A DNA stretch of 64,000 nucleotides from Chloroflexus aurantiacus J-10-fl (GCF_000018865.1 NC_010175.1:682001-746000); one strand, 5' to 3'. Counted from the first letter of the stretch, positions 1 through 9,638 are shown. The notes: generated by a model not told the origin, from the sequence alone. Numbers and translations: made by a program.

Positions 1-1
1 A

Positions 2-754
2 GCCTGTACAGTAACGCCAACACCGGGCACCCCGACAACCATTGTGCCGACGCTGATGCCGACACCGACACCTGATGCCAGCACCAGCTCAGGCTGGCGC
101 ACCCTGCGTACAGGTATTGCGTTCCGCCAACTGGAAGCTCCAGGGTTGCCGGTGCAGGTTGTGCGGATCGATCCGGCGCACGTGCGCTTTGTCGTCGGTT
201 ACGATCCGACTTCACCACTCACCCTGAGCGCCTGGGTTGCCCGGTACGGCGCAGTGGCCGCGATTAATGGCGGCTTTTTTGATCAGCAGGGTGAACCGGT
301 TGCGCTGCTGATCAGCAACCAGCAGGTATTCGGATACAGTTATGTCGATCAAGGTGGCATGTTTGCGATAGATGAGCAGGGCAAACCGCACCTTTGGTCA
401 CTTGCCGATCAACCCTACGATGGTACGCCCTTTGTACAGGCGATACAGGGCTGGCCGTTGCTGGTGCGAACAAACGGCGAAGCGGCCTACACCGACGATG
501 ACGGGCAACGCGCCCGGCGGAGCGCGATTGCGCTTGATCGGAACGGTTATGTGCTGTTGATTGTGGCACCAGGTGCAACATTTAGCCTCGCCGAATGGTC
601 ACAATTTCTGGCATCTGCCGATCTCGACATTGAGATTGCGGTTAATCTCGATGGCGGTTCTTCGAGCGGGTTAATTGCGCAGAGTGATCAGGGCGGGGTA
701 CGTGTCGACTCGTTTACCCCACTCCCATTCGCCCTGTTGATCCTGGAACTTTGA
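2..754 (+). CDS. Phosphodiester glycosidase-domain lipoprotein, 5' end outside window
   Basis: The reading frame is open to the left edge, so the true start lies upstream. The second visible codon is Cys preceded by Ala, which fits the end of a lipobox, and is followed by a T/P-rich linker typical of surface lipoproteins. The rest matches the NAGPA/phosphodiester glycosidase fold (PF09992): an NGGFFD motif early in the domain and LDGGSSSGL near the end. Family members hydrolyse phosphodiester-linked sugars, often acting on envelope glycopolymers. The substrate here is unknown. The anchoring site suggests action outside the cell membrane. The next gene starts 80 bp downstream on the same strand. 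The domain call is good; the exact function is inference. Confidence 0.8.
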   Translation, partial: ACTVTPTPGTPTTIVPTLMPTPTPDASTSSGWRTLRTGIAFRQLEAPGLPVQVVRIDPAHVRFVVGYDPTSPLTLSAWVARYGAVAAINGGFFDQQGEPVALLISNQQVFGYSYVDQGGMFAIDEQGKPHLWSLADQPYDGTPFVQAIQGWPLLVRTNGEAAYTDDDGQRARRSAIALDRNGYVLLIVAPGATFSLAEWSQFLASADLDIEIAVNLDGGSSSGLIAQSDQGGVRVDSFTPLPFALLILEL

Positions 755-833
755 CATTCGGCAACAGCAAGGGTAATATGCAGAGAGATCGTCGGAGTAC
801 GACGCAGGTAGCATTCACATCAAAGGAACATCG

Positions 834-1877
834 GTGCGTCACTGGAAACTATGGCTCGGCCTGATCATTAGCATCTTTTTTCTGGGCATCGCCCTTTACG
901 GTCTCGACCTGGCCCATTTTTGGGAAGCATTACGCGAGGCTAATTACTGGTGGTTAATTCCAGGTATCCTGGTTTACTTCATCACCGTTTGGGTGCGCAC
1001 ATGGCGCTGGCAATCGATGCTCAGCCATATGGCTCGCGTGCCATTACGTACCCTCTTCCCGATTGTGGTGATCGGCTACATGGGCAACAATGTCTACCCG
1101 GCGCGAGCCGGTGAAGTGTTGCGCAGTTATGTCTTGCGTCGCAATTGCGGGATTGCCATGAGCGCTTCGCTGGCCACTGTCGTATTGGAACGCCTCTTCG
1201 ACGGGTTGGTGATGCTGCTCTTTGTGGCGGTGACGCTCCCATTTGCGCCATTGCCACCAGTGTTTCGGTCGCTGGTAATTGGGTTTAGCGCTTTATTCCT
1301 CTGCGCGTTTCTCGGTTTTGTTGTGCTGGCTGCTCGTCCCCAATTGATGAGTCGCTGGTACACCATGATCGTTGATCGCTTCGCTCCCGGCTGGCTGCGC
1401 CCACATATTCACGGCCTCTTTGATCGGTTTATTATCGGCCTGCAATCGCTGCGCAGTCCACGCGACATGATCACGATTCTGCTCACTTCGACGTTCATCT
1501 GGCTGGGTGAGACGCTCAAATACTGGTTCGTGATGCATGCATTTCCGTTTGAAGTCTCGTTTCTGGTGTTGATGCTGATGACCGCGATTGTTAATCTCTT
1601 CACTACGATCCCTTCAACACCGGGATACATTGGCACGTTCGATGCACCGGGAATCGCAACTCTGACGCAGTTTGGTGTACCTCACGCTATCGCTGCCGGT
1701 TATACACTGGTGCTCCACGTTGCCCTGTGGTTGCCAATAACGCTCCTCGGCGCATGGTATATGCTCCGCCAAAGCCTGACCTGGCGTGATCTGGATCGCG
1801 CAGCAGCAATCCAGGCCCAATCTACGCCGAACGTCGAAACCAACGATACAGTCAATTCGCAGAAGGTGCTGCCATGA
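834..1877 (+). CDS. Flippase-like / lysylphosphatidylglycerol synthase TM-domain membrane protein
   Basis: A 347-residue protein with about eight hydrophobic segments, matching the LPG_synthase_TM (UPF0104, YbhN-like) family: early VRTWRWQSML, then GYMGNNVYPARAGEVLR, and ERLFDGLVML. The family includes flippase-like integral membrane proteins and the membrane half of MprF, so a lipid or lipid-linked precursor transport role is likely but unproven. There is no aminoacyl-transferase half. The start is GTG at 834, with AAAGGA about six bases upstream. Its stop overlaps the start of the following oxidoreductase by four bases (ATGA), so the two are translationally coupled and probably act on the same lipid or isoprenoid substrate (inference). 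Confidence 0.85.
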   Translation: MRHWKLWLGLIISIFFLGIALYGLDLAHFWEALREANYWWLIPGILVYFITVWVRTWRWQSMLSHMARVPLRTLFPIVVIGYMGNNVYPARAGEVLRSYVLRRNCGIAMSASLATVVLERLFDGLVMLLFVAVTLPFAPLPPVFRSLVIGFSALFLCAFLGFVVLAARPQLMSRWYTMIVDRFAPGWLRPHIHGLFDRFIIGLQSLRSPRDMITILLTSTFIWLGETLKYWFVMHAFPFEVSFLVLMLMTAIVNLFTTIPSTPGYIGTFDAPGIATLTQFGVPHAIAAGYTLVLHVALWLPITLLGAWYMLRQSLTWRDLDRAAAIQAQSTPNVETNDTVNSQKVLP

Positions 1878-3193
1878 GGATCGCGATTGTTGGTGCCGGC
1901 ATTGCTGGTCTGAGTGCAGCCTACGATCTTGCCGGTCAGGGCTATGCGGTCACGATTTACGAAGCGGGGGATCAGGTCGGTGGGCTGGCCAGTGGCTTTC
2001 GCGATGCAGCCTGGGATTGGCCGCTTGAACGGTTTTATCACCATATCTTCACCACCGACCACGCGATCATCGAATTGACGAACGACATCGGGATGCGTGA
2101 TCGGCTCTTTTTTCGGGCACCGGTCACTGCGCAATGGTGGCGTGGACGAGGCTATGCACTCGACGGCGTGCTACCGGTATTGCGCTTCCCCGGCTTACCA
2201 TTCATTGACCGGCTCCGGTTCGGTTTGACCGCCTTTTACCTGAAGTTTATTACGCAGAACTGGCAACGACTTGAGCAGACAACGGCTATGGCCTGGACAG
2301 AGCGGGTCTCCGGGCGTAATGTCGCTCGTGTGATCTGGCGGCCACTGCTTGAAGGCAAGTTTGGCCCCCACGCCGATGAAGTGAATATGGCCTGGTTGTG
2401 GGCACGTTTGCGGGCACGCAGCTTTCAATTGGGCTATTTTCGCGGTGGGTTTCAGGCGTTCGCCGATGAATTGTGTGCGGCCTGTGTCAGGCGTGGAGTG
2501 CAGGTGTGGCGGCAAACGCCGGTGAAGTCCGTTTGCCAGACAGCAACCGGCTGGCAAATTAGTGCGGCGCAGCATCCTCCAGCCGACTACGATGCCGTCC
2601 TGGTTACCGGAGCGCCGGGCTTACTGGCTCGCCTGGTGACGACCCTCCCTGCCGAGTATCTGGGACAGTTGCGACGGTTGAACTCAATGGGAGCGGTGGT
2701 GATGACCATCGCTCTCCGCCGCCCGCTCACCAATGGAATTTACTGGCTCAATCTGCCCAAAGACGAATTTCCCTTCCTGGCGCTGGTTGAGCACACTAAC
2801 TTCATTGAACCGGATTATTACGGTGGTGACCATTTGATTTACTGTGGTGATTATCTCGACCCCAACCACGAGTACTTTCGCCTCGATGCGTCAGCTTTGC
2901 TCGAACGCTTCCTGCCGGCGCTGCGCCGAATCAATCCGGCATTTCAGCCAGAGTGGGTGCGGGCGTACTGGTTGCACCGCGAAACCTATGCCCAACCGAT
3001 TGTGCCGGTCAACCACAGTCGCAACATTCCCCCCATTGCCACCCCCCTGCCCGGCCTCTTTTGGGCCAGTATGAGCCAGGTCTACCCCTGGGATCGCGGT
3101 ACCAATTATGCCGTTGAGCTGGGACGACGGGCCGCACGAGTGATGCACGAATTCGCCGGTCAGTATCAGCAGACAGTACCTTCAGGCTATTGA
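1874..3193 (+). CDS. NAD(P)/FAD-dependent oxidoreductase (amine oxidase / protoporphyrinogen oxidase-like)
   Basis: A 439-residue flavoprotein. The first residues hold a Rossmann dinucleotide motif, GAGIAGLSAAYDL, followed by YEAGDQVGGLASGF, the pattern of the amine oxidase, protoporphyrinogen oxidase and UDP-galactopyranose mutase superfamily. The C-terminal part reads PGLFWASMSQVYPWDRGTNY, the usual second FAD-contacting region. No signal peptide is seen, so it is probably cytoplasmic or membrane-peripheral. Its ATG lies inside the end of the upstream flippase-like gene, indicating an operon. Homologues beside glycosyltransferases or flippases are often linked to polyisoprenoid or cell-surface glycan metabolism. 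The substrate cannot be decided from this sequence. Confidence 0.85.
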   Translation: MRIAIVGAGIAGLSAAYDLAGQGYAVTIYEAGDQVGGLASGFRDAAWDWPLERFYHHIFTTDHAIIELTNDIGMRDRLFFRAPVTAQWWRGRGYALDGVLPVLRFPGLPFIDRLRFGLTAFYLKFITQNWQRLEQTTAMAWTERVSGRNVARVIWRPLLEGKFGPHADEVNMAWLWARLRARSFQLGYFRGGFQAFADELCAACVRRGVQVWRQTPVKSVCQTATGWQISAAQHPPADYDAVLVTGAPGLLARLVTTLPAEYLGQLRRLNSMGAVVMTIALRRPLTNGIYWLNLPKDEFPFLALVEHTNFIEPDYYGGDHLIYCGDYLDPNHEYFRLDASALLERFLPALRRINPAFQPEWVRAYWLHRETYAQPIVPVNHSRNIPPIATPLPGLFWASMSQVYPWDRGTNYAVELGRRAARVMHEFAGQYQQTVPSGY

Positions 3194-3366
3194 AATGCGG
3201 CGTGAACCGATGATAAAACAAGGTTGCAGCTCATTCAGGACACCAATCAGATCAAGCGCATGAGACACTCTCGTCCAGACTGGCGACCCAACGCCCCAAC
3301 CGTTGTTGTACGCAGCGCCAGCCGGAGTCGAATGGCATATGACGCAAGACACAGAAAGCAACAGCT

Positions 3367-4416
3367 ATGCAGCGCTTCGGGAAGATAACCTTGTTTCTCT
3401 GCATCATATGCTGGCTGATCTCCTGCAGCACAGGTAGTCCGGCAGTCAGTTCCGCCACAGGGGAGACCATCTCGCCCTCGCCTACGCCGCAACCCACCCT
3501 GCCGCCGGTCACCACTACGCTGCAACCGTCGCCAGCACCAACAGCGCCTGCGGCCAGCCCAGCGACGGTCGGCTTTTCGGTGCGCTTCTACGGTTTCTAC
3601 ACCAGCAACGGTAACGGCGTCGCTGATAGCGACCGGATCAAAATCCCGCTCGGCCCGGTCAATAGCAACGGTCAAATTAGCAGCTCGCGACCGGTGAACG
3701 TGAGCGGTGATATGACGCTGGAGTTCTGGATGAAGGCCAATCCAGGCGATAATGATGCGCCGCCGTGCGATAGCTGGTACTACGGCAACATTGTGATCGA
3801 CCGCGACGTGTACGGCGATGGGGATTATGGTGACTACGGTGTTGCCATTTGCGGTAACAAACTCGTCGTCGGGTTTAATGTCGGACAGGATGATCGATTG
3901 CTCAAAGGCAATGCGATTGTCACCGACGGGCAATGGCATCACATCGCGATTACCCGCTCTGCAAGTGGACCGGTGCGTCTCTACATTGACGGGCAGCTCG
4001 ATAGCGAGATGGATGGGCCGCCGGGACGGATTGATTATCGCCTGAATCGGCCAACGAGCTATCCTAACAGCGATCCTTACCTTGTGTTCGCTGCCGAAAA
4101 GCACGACGTGACCGGCAGTCTTTACTTCAACGGATGGATCGACGATCTGCGCCTGTCGAACATCGTGCGTTACAGCGGGGCATTTGCTCGCCCAACTGCA
4201 CCGCATGCGCTGGATGCGAATACCGTTGCGCTTTACCGGTTTGATGAGGGCAGTGGGACAACCATCAACGATGCCACAGCCGGCAACCAAAGCCCCGGCG
4301 AACTGAAGCCGCGTGCCGGCGGTGCTGCTCAGCACTGGTCGAGTGATACTCCGTTCACTACGAGCAGTGTGCCGTTGACGCCAAGAGCGTATATTCCGTT
4401 CATTGCGAATAGCTAG
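3367..4416 (+). CDS. LamG-like (concanavalin-type) domain lipoprotein
   Basis: A 349-residue protein. The N terminus MQRFGKITLFLCIICWLISC is a lipoprotein signal peptide with a lipobox ending at Cys20. A S/T/P-rich linker covers about residues 21-70, then one LamG/laminin-G-like jelly-roll domain. Recognisable elements are NVSGDMTLEFWMKAN, TDGQWHHIAITR, GPVRLYIDGQL and FNGWIDDLRLSNIVRY, the usual series for this fold. Such domains bind glycans or proteins at the cell surface; no catalytic residues are apparent. It stands alone on the plus strand, converging on the minus-strand rtcB gene, with a shared terminator hairpin between them. No good Shine-Dalgarno sequence precedes the ATG, so the start rests on the signal peptide. 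Confidence 0.8.
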   Translation: MQRFGKITLFLCIICWLISCSTGSPAVSSATGETISPSPTPQPTLPPVTTTLQPSPAPTAPAASPATVGFSVRFYGFYTSNGNGVADSDRIKIPLGPVNSNGQISSSRPVNVSGDMTLEFWMKANPGDNDAPPCDSWYYGNIVIDRDVYGDGDYGDYGVAICGNKLVVGFNVGQDDRLLKGNAIVTDGQWHHIAITRSASGPVRLYIDGQLDSEMDGPPGRIDYRLNRPTSYPNSDPYLVFAAEKHDVTGSLYFNGWIDDLRLSNIVRYSGAFARPTAPHALDANTVALYRFDEGSGTTINDATAGNQSPGELKPRAGGAAQHWSSDTPFTTSSVPLTPRAYIPFIANS

Positions 4417-4550
4417 CAGTCATCGTTGATCAGCCAGATGAACATGAATGCACATTCTACCCGTGACCAGCCGGGTGAGCGGTATAGCACGCGCCCGGCA
4501 TCAAGCACGGTGCGTGCAGAAGCAGAGCTTCCGCACGCCAAACGAATGAT

Positions 4551-4582
4551 ATATGCGTTGCTGATGACGCATATCGGCTTTT
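4551..4582 (+). terminator. Probable terminator between convergent genes
   Basis: An eight-base perfect stem (4551-4558 with 4567-4574, ATATGCGT/ACGCATAT) is followed by CGGCTTTT on the plus strand. It lies between the ends of the LamG lipoprotein gene and rtcB, and its T-rich tail overlaps the rtcB stop. The stem is short, so strength is uncertain. Confidence 0.5.
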
Positions 4583-5897
4583 AATCCTCGCCTGCCGAGC
4601 CAGACATTATCACCACCAGTGGACGCATCCGGGCCACGGGGCGAATGAGGCCGGCGGCAACCTGCAACTCCATCACCGTCTCGATATCCTTGTAGGCCAG
4701 TGGCGACTCATCGACGGCCAGACCGCGAACCAGCACACCGGCCTCGCGCACCACTGCCGCTGCCATTGCCGGGGTAATCGTGCGGCGAGCTTCGGAACGA
4801 CTGAAGCGCCGACCGGCACCGTGCGATGCACTGGCCAGCGAGGTTGGTTCGCCTAACCCTTCGACAATGTAGCTGGCGGTTGCCATCGAACCGGGGATCA
4901 ACCCATAGGTACCAGCCTCGGCAGGAGTGGCGCCTTTGCGGTGAATAACCGTTCCGTCGGGCTGCTCCCAGGCAAAATTGTGGTGGTGCTCAATCACCCG
5001 CTCCACGGCAACACCTGCCGCCCTGGCAAAGCGGGCATGGATGACCTCGTGATTGGCACGGGCAAAATCGCCTGCCAAACGCATGGCCAGCAGATACTCC
5101 TGCCCGGCTTCGGTATCCGTCCCCAGCCAGCCATATGTCTTCGGAATGCCGCTGGCAATCACCGCCGTTTCCCGGTCGGCCAGGGTTGCGTAGTAGTTCG
5201 CGATCTTCGCACCGACACCACGACTCCCGCTATGGGTGAGCAAACCAACAAACGTGCGGTGCGTATCAAGCCACTCACCGACGACAATCTCGGCAAAATG
5301 GTTCCCACCACCGGATGTGCCAATCTGATATGTCGCCAGATCGTGCAGTTCGCGGAGCAGTTTTGTTGCCCGCCAGCGCGGATCGGCGAGAATGGGATGG
5401 TCGGCAACCGGCTTCTTCGGCGAGCCGATCCCAAACACCGTGACTTTCGTAAGCGTGTCGAGCAGATGGTGACGATCACGATGCGCCTCGTCGGGGGTCA
5501 TATCAGCAAAGATCGAGAGATGCATCCGGCAGCCAATATCCACACCGACCTGGTACGGCGCCACCGCCCGGTCATACGCGATCACGCCACCGACCGGCAG
5601 CGCATAGCCCTGATGGGCATCGGGCATGAGTGCTCCCCGAATCGCGGGTGGCAAGCGCAGCGCCGTCTGCATCTGTTCAATCGCACCCGGCTCGATCAAA
5701 TGGGCACCGATAATCTTGAGTGGCTGCGGCTGAGCGCGCAGGCGTAACTCCACCGGCGGCTCACCATACTGCGCAGCGATCTGCCGGCGCACCGTAGCCG
5801 GATCAAGCCCTTCACGCAGCATCTGTTTAGCAGCCCGACACAACTCACGAAATGCCGGATGATTGGTATAGTCGGCTAACAACTGGGCTGCTTTCAT
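4581..5897 (-). CDS. rtcB: RtcB-family RNA ligase
   Basis: A 438-residue protein with the conserved RtcB motifs in order: VGVDIGCRM (metal ligands near D120 and C123), GGGNHFAEI (H200), HSGSRGVG (H222), EHHHNFAWE (about H306), PGSMATASY and ASHGAGRRFSRSEA (H359, the expected guanylylated His). RtcB is a Mn- and GTP-dependent ligase that joins RNA 3'-phosphate or 2',3'-cyclic phosphate ends to 5'-OH ends, used in RNA repair and tRNA splicing. I chose ATG at 5897, preceded by GAGGTG at normal spacing. A GTG three codons upstream is open but overlaps the ribosome site. No archease gene is adjacent. All key residues look intact. Confidence 0.92.
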   Translation of the reverse strand: MKAAQLLADYTNHPAFRELCRAAKQMLREGLDPATVRRQIAAQYGEPPVELRLRAQPQPLKIIGAHLIEPGAIEQMQTALRLPPAIRGALMPDAHQGYALPVGGVIAYDRAVAPYQVGVDIGCRMHLSIFADMTPDEAHRDRHHLLDTLTKVTVFGIGSPKKPVADHPILADPRWRATKLLRELHDLATYQIGTSGGGNHFAEIVVGEWLDTHRTFVGLLTHSGSRGVGAKIANYYATLADRETAVIASGIPKTYGWLGTDTEAGQEYLLAMRLAGDFARANHEVIHARFARAAGVAVERVIEHHHNFAWEQPDGTVIHRKGATPAEAGTYGLIPGSMATASYIVEGLGEPTSLASASHGAGRRFSRSEARRTITPAMAAAVVREAGVLVRGLAVDESPLAYKDIETVMELQVAAGLIRPVARMRPLVVIMSGSAGED

Positions 5898-6152
5898 AGG
5901 TATCACCTCAATTCATTTCGTCCTGTGCCTCAGTATGGTCACGGCACCAGACATAAACAGGGCGAAATAGAGGAACGAACACGCCGCGGCTGCGTCAGAG
6001 AGCAGGCACACGGCGCTATTTCATCATACCATACAATCAGGACGGATTGTAGCGAAGATGCGCAGGCGAGAATGAGCCTCTATATCAAGGGCAAATCATC
6101 TTTGCATGAAATATGCGCATCGGGAACAAGGGGAAACAGCGCGATATGGCGG

Positions 6153-6177
6153 GCAGGGGCGAACGATACGCCCCTGC
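6153..6177. terminator. GC-rich hairpin downstream of the winged-helix gene
   Basis: Nine-base stem GCAGGGGCG/CGCCCCTGC with a seven-base loop, seven bases beyond the stop of the minus-strand regulator gene. There is no clear T tract, so it may be a palindromic repeat serving as a terminator rather than a classic intrinsic terminator. The remaining bases up to rtcB (5907-6150) show no gene. Confidence 0.4.
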
Positions 6178-6183
6178 ACCGGC

Positions 6184-6474
6184 TCACTTTGCCATCACAG
6201 CGGCACCATTGGTCAGCGCTGCCAGCAATTCACGAACGGTAATGTTCTGCACAGTCGGGTGACGGAGCGGCTGATCGCCGTAGATGGTGTAGTGATTGTG
6301 CCGGCCTTCACGCACGTGTGAAATATAGCCGGCCTCGTGCAAATCGTGCAGAATACGCTGAACAGCCCGTTCGGTAATCCCAATTGTGCGGGCAATCTCC
6401 TGGGCGGTTACCCGTGGATTGCGCGCGATACAGAGGAGTACCTGGGCGTGATTAGTAAGAAATGTCCAACCCAT
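6184..6474 (-). CDS. Winged helix-turn-helix transcriptional regulator
   Basis: A compact 96-residue DNA-binding protein. Residues 12-60 read as an MarR/ArsR-type winged helix: VLLCIARNPRVTAQEIARTI, then TERAVQRILHDLHEAGYI (recognition helix) and the wing HVREGRHNHYTI. The C-terminal tail, about 30 residues, is short and lacks a recognisable effector domain. It would be a cytoplasmic repressor or activator. Its target is not evident, because the neighbouring rtcB is a separate downstream gene on the same strand separated by a 280-bp gap with a hairpin. The gene lies alone upstream of a 1.1-kb gene-free stretch. Confidence 0.75.
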   Translation of the reverse strand: MGWTFLTNHAQVLLCIARNPRVTAQEIARTIGITERAVQRILHDLHEAGYISHVREGRHNHYTIYGDQPLRHPTVQNITVRELLAALTNGAAVMAK

Positions 6475-7217
6475 ACCAGAATCTTTCCAGGCATGTGATG
6501 CAAAAACCTGTTCCTGTAAATATTGTACCAGTGTTATGTCAGGTGAGAGAGGGAAAAGTTGCCTGTAAAGGGATGTGGATTTCCCACCTGCGGTGGCAAC
6601 GACCTATCCATGTCAGACCCATGATTGATGATGGGTTTTTACTGTCAGAAGGCGTATTGATGGGCCACACGAGATTGCAATCAGCCGATAGCGTGCGCAG
6701 CCTGTGCCTGGGTGCTTGCTGGTGGTAGAGAGTGTCATGTCGCTGCGGTGTGGTTCTCAACCGGGATTGCGAATGCCAGGCTGGCGTTAACGTGGATCAC
6801 TGCGGATTAGGTTTGCCCCATCCAGGCCGCCACTGCTGCCAGGGTTATAAGAATATTTGTTCATAATGTATTCATTTTGTGCACTTTTGAAGGGTTACGA
6901 TGCCTGGCTGGTAGTGGAAGTAATACCACATCCTCATTGATACAGTGCATCACTGCTGATGGACTCATCGCTGTTCAGCAGTCCAGCGATGGAGGATGTC
7001 TCGCTCAAGGGTTGGGATTCCCGTCCGCGATCCTCCATCACCTGTAGCACTGTCACAAGACAAGAACGGAAAGAGGCGGTGGGGCAGACTAACCATCTCC
7101 GCGTCACCACTCACGCGCAGTTTGCTCTTCACGGACGGTCAAGGCTGATGGACGTGCTCTGTACGTATGGTATCCCCGTGACTTGCAGAACAACCGCTGC
7201 GACCTGCGCCTGTGCGT

Positions 7218-7290
7218 GAGTACGGCCAGCGCGGCAGCATGGCTGCCGCACTCCAAACGCTGCGACACGGGTAATCCTGGCTGATAACAG
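7218..7290. repeat. Palindromic element A, truncated copy
   Basis: Contains the element A core: the palindrome GCGGCAGCATGGCTGCCGC followed by ACTCCAAACGCTGCGACACG. Only the core and a short right flank are kept, unlike the fuller copies at 9.6-10.15, 16.9-17.2 and 19.0-19.2 kb. Confidence 0.7.
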
Positions 7291-7501
7291 TATTCTTTCC
7301 GAAACGTGATCCCACGGCGTGCGTCGCGGCGACGCTGGTTCTACGCTTCCGCGCTCAGGAGTGGTGGAAGGTTGACGTTGGATAGGTTGTGATGATTTCT
7401 ACGACACCAGAATTTGAGATAACCGGTGCGACACACGACTGGCATAGAGCACCGTAGATGTGGAAGCAATGCTTCTGCACACCAAACTATACGACACGGA
7501 A

Positions 7502-7544
7502 GATGCAGAACGGGGAAGGCATCGACCTGTCCCCGTTCTGCATC
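7502..7544 (-). terminator. Hairpin beyond the 3' end of the TIM-barrel-like lipoprotein gene
   Basis: Fourteen-base perfect stem (7502-7515 with 7531-7544, GATGCAGAACGGGG) and a 15-base loop, about 30 bases past the stop codon of the minus-strand gene ending at 7575. No long T tract follows, so it may act as an mRNA-stabilising or weak terminator structure. Confidence 0.5.
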
Positions 7545-7574
7545 CTGAACTTTCCGCTTTCCTCTCCGATGCCA

Positions 7575-8951
7575 TCATGGTTGCGGCACAAACTGCTCAC
7601 GCCATTGGCGAATGATCTGGAGGTAAAAATCGGGTGGTAGTGGACGACCATCGCGGTCGGTGTAGGCAGCAGGAGCGACGGCGCTGTTTTCAGGCCATTC
7701 GTTCCAGGTCTCGATCAAGACCAGATCGGTATCGGGCGGGATAGCAGCCAGACTGGCGCGCAGGAATGCGCCGGGTGCCGGAGAACCACCACCGGGCGGC
7801 TCATCGCGCGGCTGACCTCGTGGTTCACGCACCCAGGGAATACGCGAATTATCAAAACCAGGACCGACACTACTGACCTTGAAGCCACGCAATTCAGCAG
7901 TATGCGGACCAAGGAGGGCTGTTCCCCAGCGGTACACCCCATCAGCAACCTGAGCGCTATCCGGCAAACCTTCCGGTGGTGCCAGCGCCTGCGGATTGAG
8001 CCACGTCTCTTCCAGAATGAGCCACGGCTCAACACCAAAATCAGCCCGAAAGGCATCTTTCACCGCCTGCCAGAGAGTCCCGCTCAATTCCAGATTATCA
8101 CAGCAGAGAGCGGTGTAGGTGATGATAATGGGTCGGCCATCGATAGTCGCCCACATCTCACGGGGGACGCGGGTGAAGAAATCGCGAATATGCAGGTTGT
8201 AGAAAAAGTAGCCGCTCCGTGGATCGCTGAGTGGTAATCGTGGCGCATCAGGACCAAACCGATAACCATTTCCCAGAAACTCTTGATACATCCCCTGTTG
8301 GGCAGTAGTATCGAGAAACATCCCGATGGTCAGTGGGTGTTCCAATACACCGTTGGCCTGCACAAGCAGATTGAGCCGATCATTCCGAAACCAGGGATGG
8401 GGATGATCGCCCCAACTCACCGGAAAGACCATCGAGATACCGATAGACGCCATCGTGCGTAGTTCGTTCTCGTACCAGTCATAGTTATAGGACGAGTAAC
8501 TGAAACCATCGCGCGGGTCGGGATCAGCAGGCAATGGGGTTAGCCATCCCGGTGGTACAGCGAGTAGTTGACTAGAGTCGCATTCTTGTTGCGGACAGTT
8601 GTACCAGTAGAAGAAGAAGGTACCCAGTGGCGGTTTACGCTGCATCAAGGCCGGATCAGGGGTTGGGACAGGAAAAACCGGCGTCGGAGCCGTTGCTATA
8701 GGCTGTGGCACACTGGTTGGTATCGCAGTTGGCGACGGAGCCACTACCACTGTTGGTTGTTGGGTGGGTATCTGCACAACGGTAGGAGATGGTTGCACCG
8801 TTGGCGACGGCACCATCAATGCTGGCGTTGCTGCCACTGTAGGTGACGGGGGAACGGGCACCGGTGGACTACAAGCGATCAGCAAACCAGCGATTATCAG
8901 ACAGACACACCAGCACTGTATGATTGTGAGATGACCAGATCGTTGTTCCAT
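7575..8951 (-). CDS. Lipoprotein with a GH99/GH71-like TIM-barrel domain
   Basis: A 458-residue lipoprotein from the chosen ATG at 8951. The N terminus has a hydrophobic segment ending in GLLIAC (lipobox), then about 75 residues of P/T/V-rich linker. The globular part begins LGTFFFYWYNCP and includes GISMVFPVSWGDHPHPWF, MFLDTT, PIIITYTALCCDN and the closing LIETWNEWPENSAVAP. The last motif, with paired Trp and acidic residues near the end of the barrel, is typical of GH99/GH71-like or WbsX-like glycan-acting enzymes. A longer start at 9008 would put 19 non-signal-like residues before the signal peptide and is less likely. Glycan hydrolysis at the cell surface is the inference; the exact family is uncertain. 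Confidence 0.7.
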   Translation of the reverse strand: MEQRSGHLTIIQCWCVCLIIAGLLIACSPPVPVPPSPTVAATPALMVPSPTVQPSPTVVQIPTQQPTVVVAPSPTAIPTSVPQPIATAPTPVFPVPTPDPALMQRKPPLGTFFFYWYNCPQQECDSSQLLAVPPGWLTPLPADPDPRDGFSYSSYNYDWYENELRTMASIGISMVFPVSWGDHPHPWFRNDRLNLLVQANGVLEHPLTIGMFLDTTAQQGMYQEFLGNGYRFGPDAPRLPLSDPRSGYFFYNLHIRDFFTRVPREMWATIDGRPIIITYTALCCDNLELSGTLWQAVKDAFRADFGVEPWLILEETWLNPQALAPPEGLPDSAQVADGVYRWGTALLGPHTAELRGFKVSSVGPGFDNSRIPWVREPRGQPRDEPPGGGSPAPGAFLRASLAAIPPDTDLVLIETWNEWPENSAVAPAAYTDRDGRPLPPDFYLQIIRQWREQFVPQP

Positions 8952-9148
8952 ACACTGGCAGTATAGCACGATCAGATGCAATTGGCATGGCAGAGGAATA
9001 TCCCACAACCTGGAGTCGTAGGAATAAGAGGCAGCCTACCGGTAGGACAGAAGCAAACGAACACAAAGACAAGGCAGGTACAGGGAAGAGGCGTTGAAGT
9101 TCACAAGAGCAGAATCTGCATCACACCCACGATAGTGAAGTCAACGTT

Positions 9149-9316
9149 TGCGCAACGATGTGCATCGTTGAGGTGCCATATCTGTGTTGACGTGCATCCA
9201 GACGTGCCATTAGCGAGCTACAGGTGGTTCATCGTGGTTGTAGAACCGTGGCGACAAGGTAGGGGCACGGCATGCCGTGCCCCTACCGCTTATTCACAAA
9301 AGTGCATCGTTCAGGT
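9149..9316. repeat. Palindromic element C, copy 1
   Basis: About 168 bp, starting near TGCGCAACGATGTGCATCGTT and ending TGCATCGTTCAGGT, with a perfect central palindrome GGGGCACGGCATGCCGTGCC. A second diverged copy lies at 52533-52690 with the same arrangement and a compensated palindrome (GGGGCGACGCATGCGTCGCC). Compensating changes in the stem suggest that the hairpin matters. Confidence 0.6.
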
Positions 9317-9378
9317 ATAACACCAGTATGATGATTGGATAGCGTGTCAGGCTTTCTCTGCTATCAGATTTGGTATGA

Positions 9379-9597
9379 CAACCCAAGTTGCTACATTTAT
9401 CACCACAGAGACACAGAGGAAACAGAGGACGGATAGAATCTGGGTTTCTACCGTGAGGCGTGACAAAGTGCGTCTATGAGAACTGGCTGCTTCGCACATT
9501 GTTGATGCGTTTACGCCATACGGTGTTGCATGCAACATCTGCTGTTCCTGACAGTCAGGCTCCGTTGCCTGCTGACAGTATAGAGCAACCCAGGTTA
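9379..9597. mobile_element. MITE family B, copy 1
   Basis: A 219-bp non-coding element with terminal inverted repeats (left ACCCAAGTTGCTAC, right end imperfect) and a 3-bp direct repeat TGA on each side (9376-9378 and 9598-9600). The interior shares TATCACCACAGAGACACAGA and GGCGTGAC with the copies at 13822, 16604 and 26498. It has no transposase gene, so it would need a transposase supplied in trans. Confidence 0.75.
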
Positions 9598-9638
9598 TGA
9601 CACCTATCTGGCGCAGATGTACCCTCTACACGAGAATA

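Larger units (their letters stand above)
6475..7574. other. Gene-free intergenic region with repeat remnants
   Basis: About 1.1 kb with no convincing coding sequence on either strand; the open frames lack homology-like composition and start signals. It contains one truncated copy of the palindromic element described elsewhere (7218-7290) and a hairpin near the right end (7502-7544). The rest is unexplained sequence, possibly decayed mobile DNA. Confidence 0.6.

Noticed and set aside
3247-4335. 362-codon minus-strand frame opposite the LamG lipoprotein
   Set aside because: The plus-strand frame has a signal peptide and complete LamG motifs; the antisense frame has no recognisable domain.
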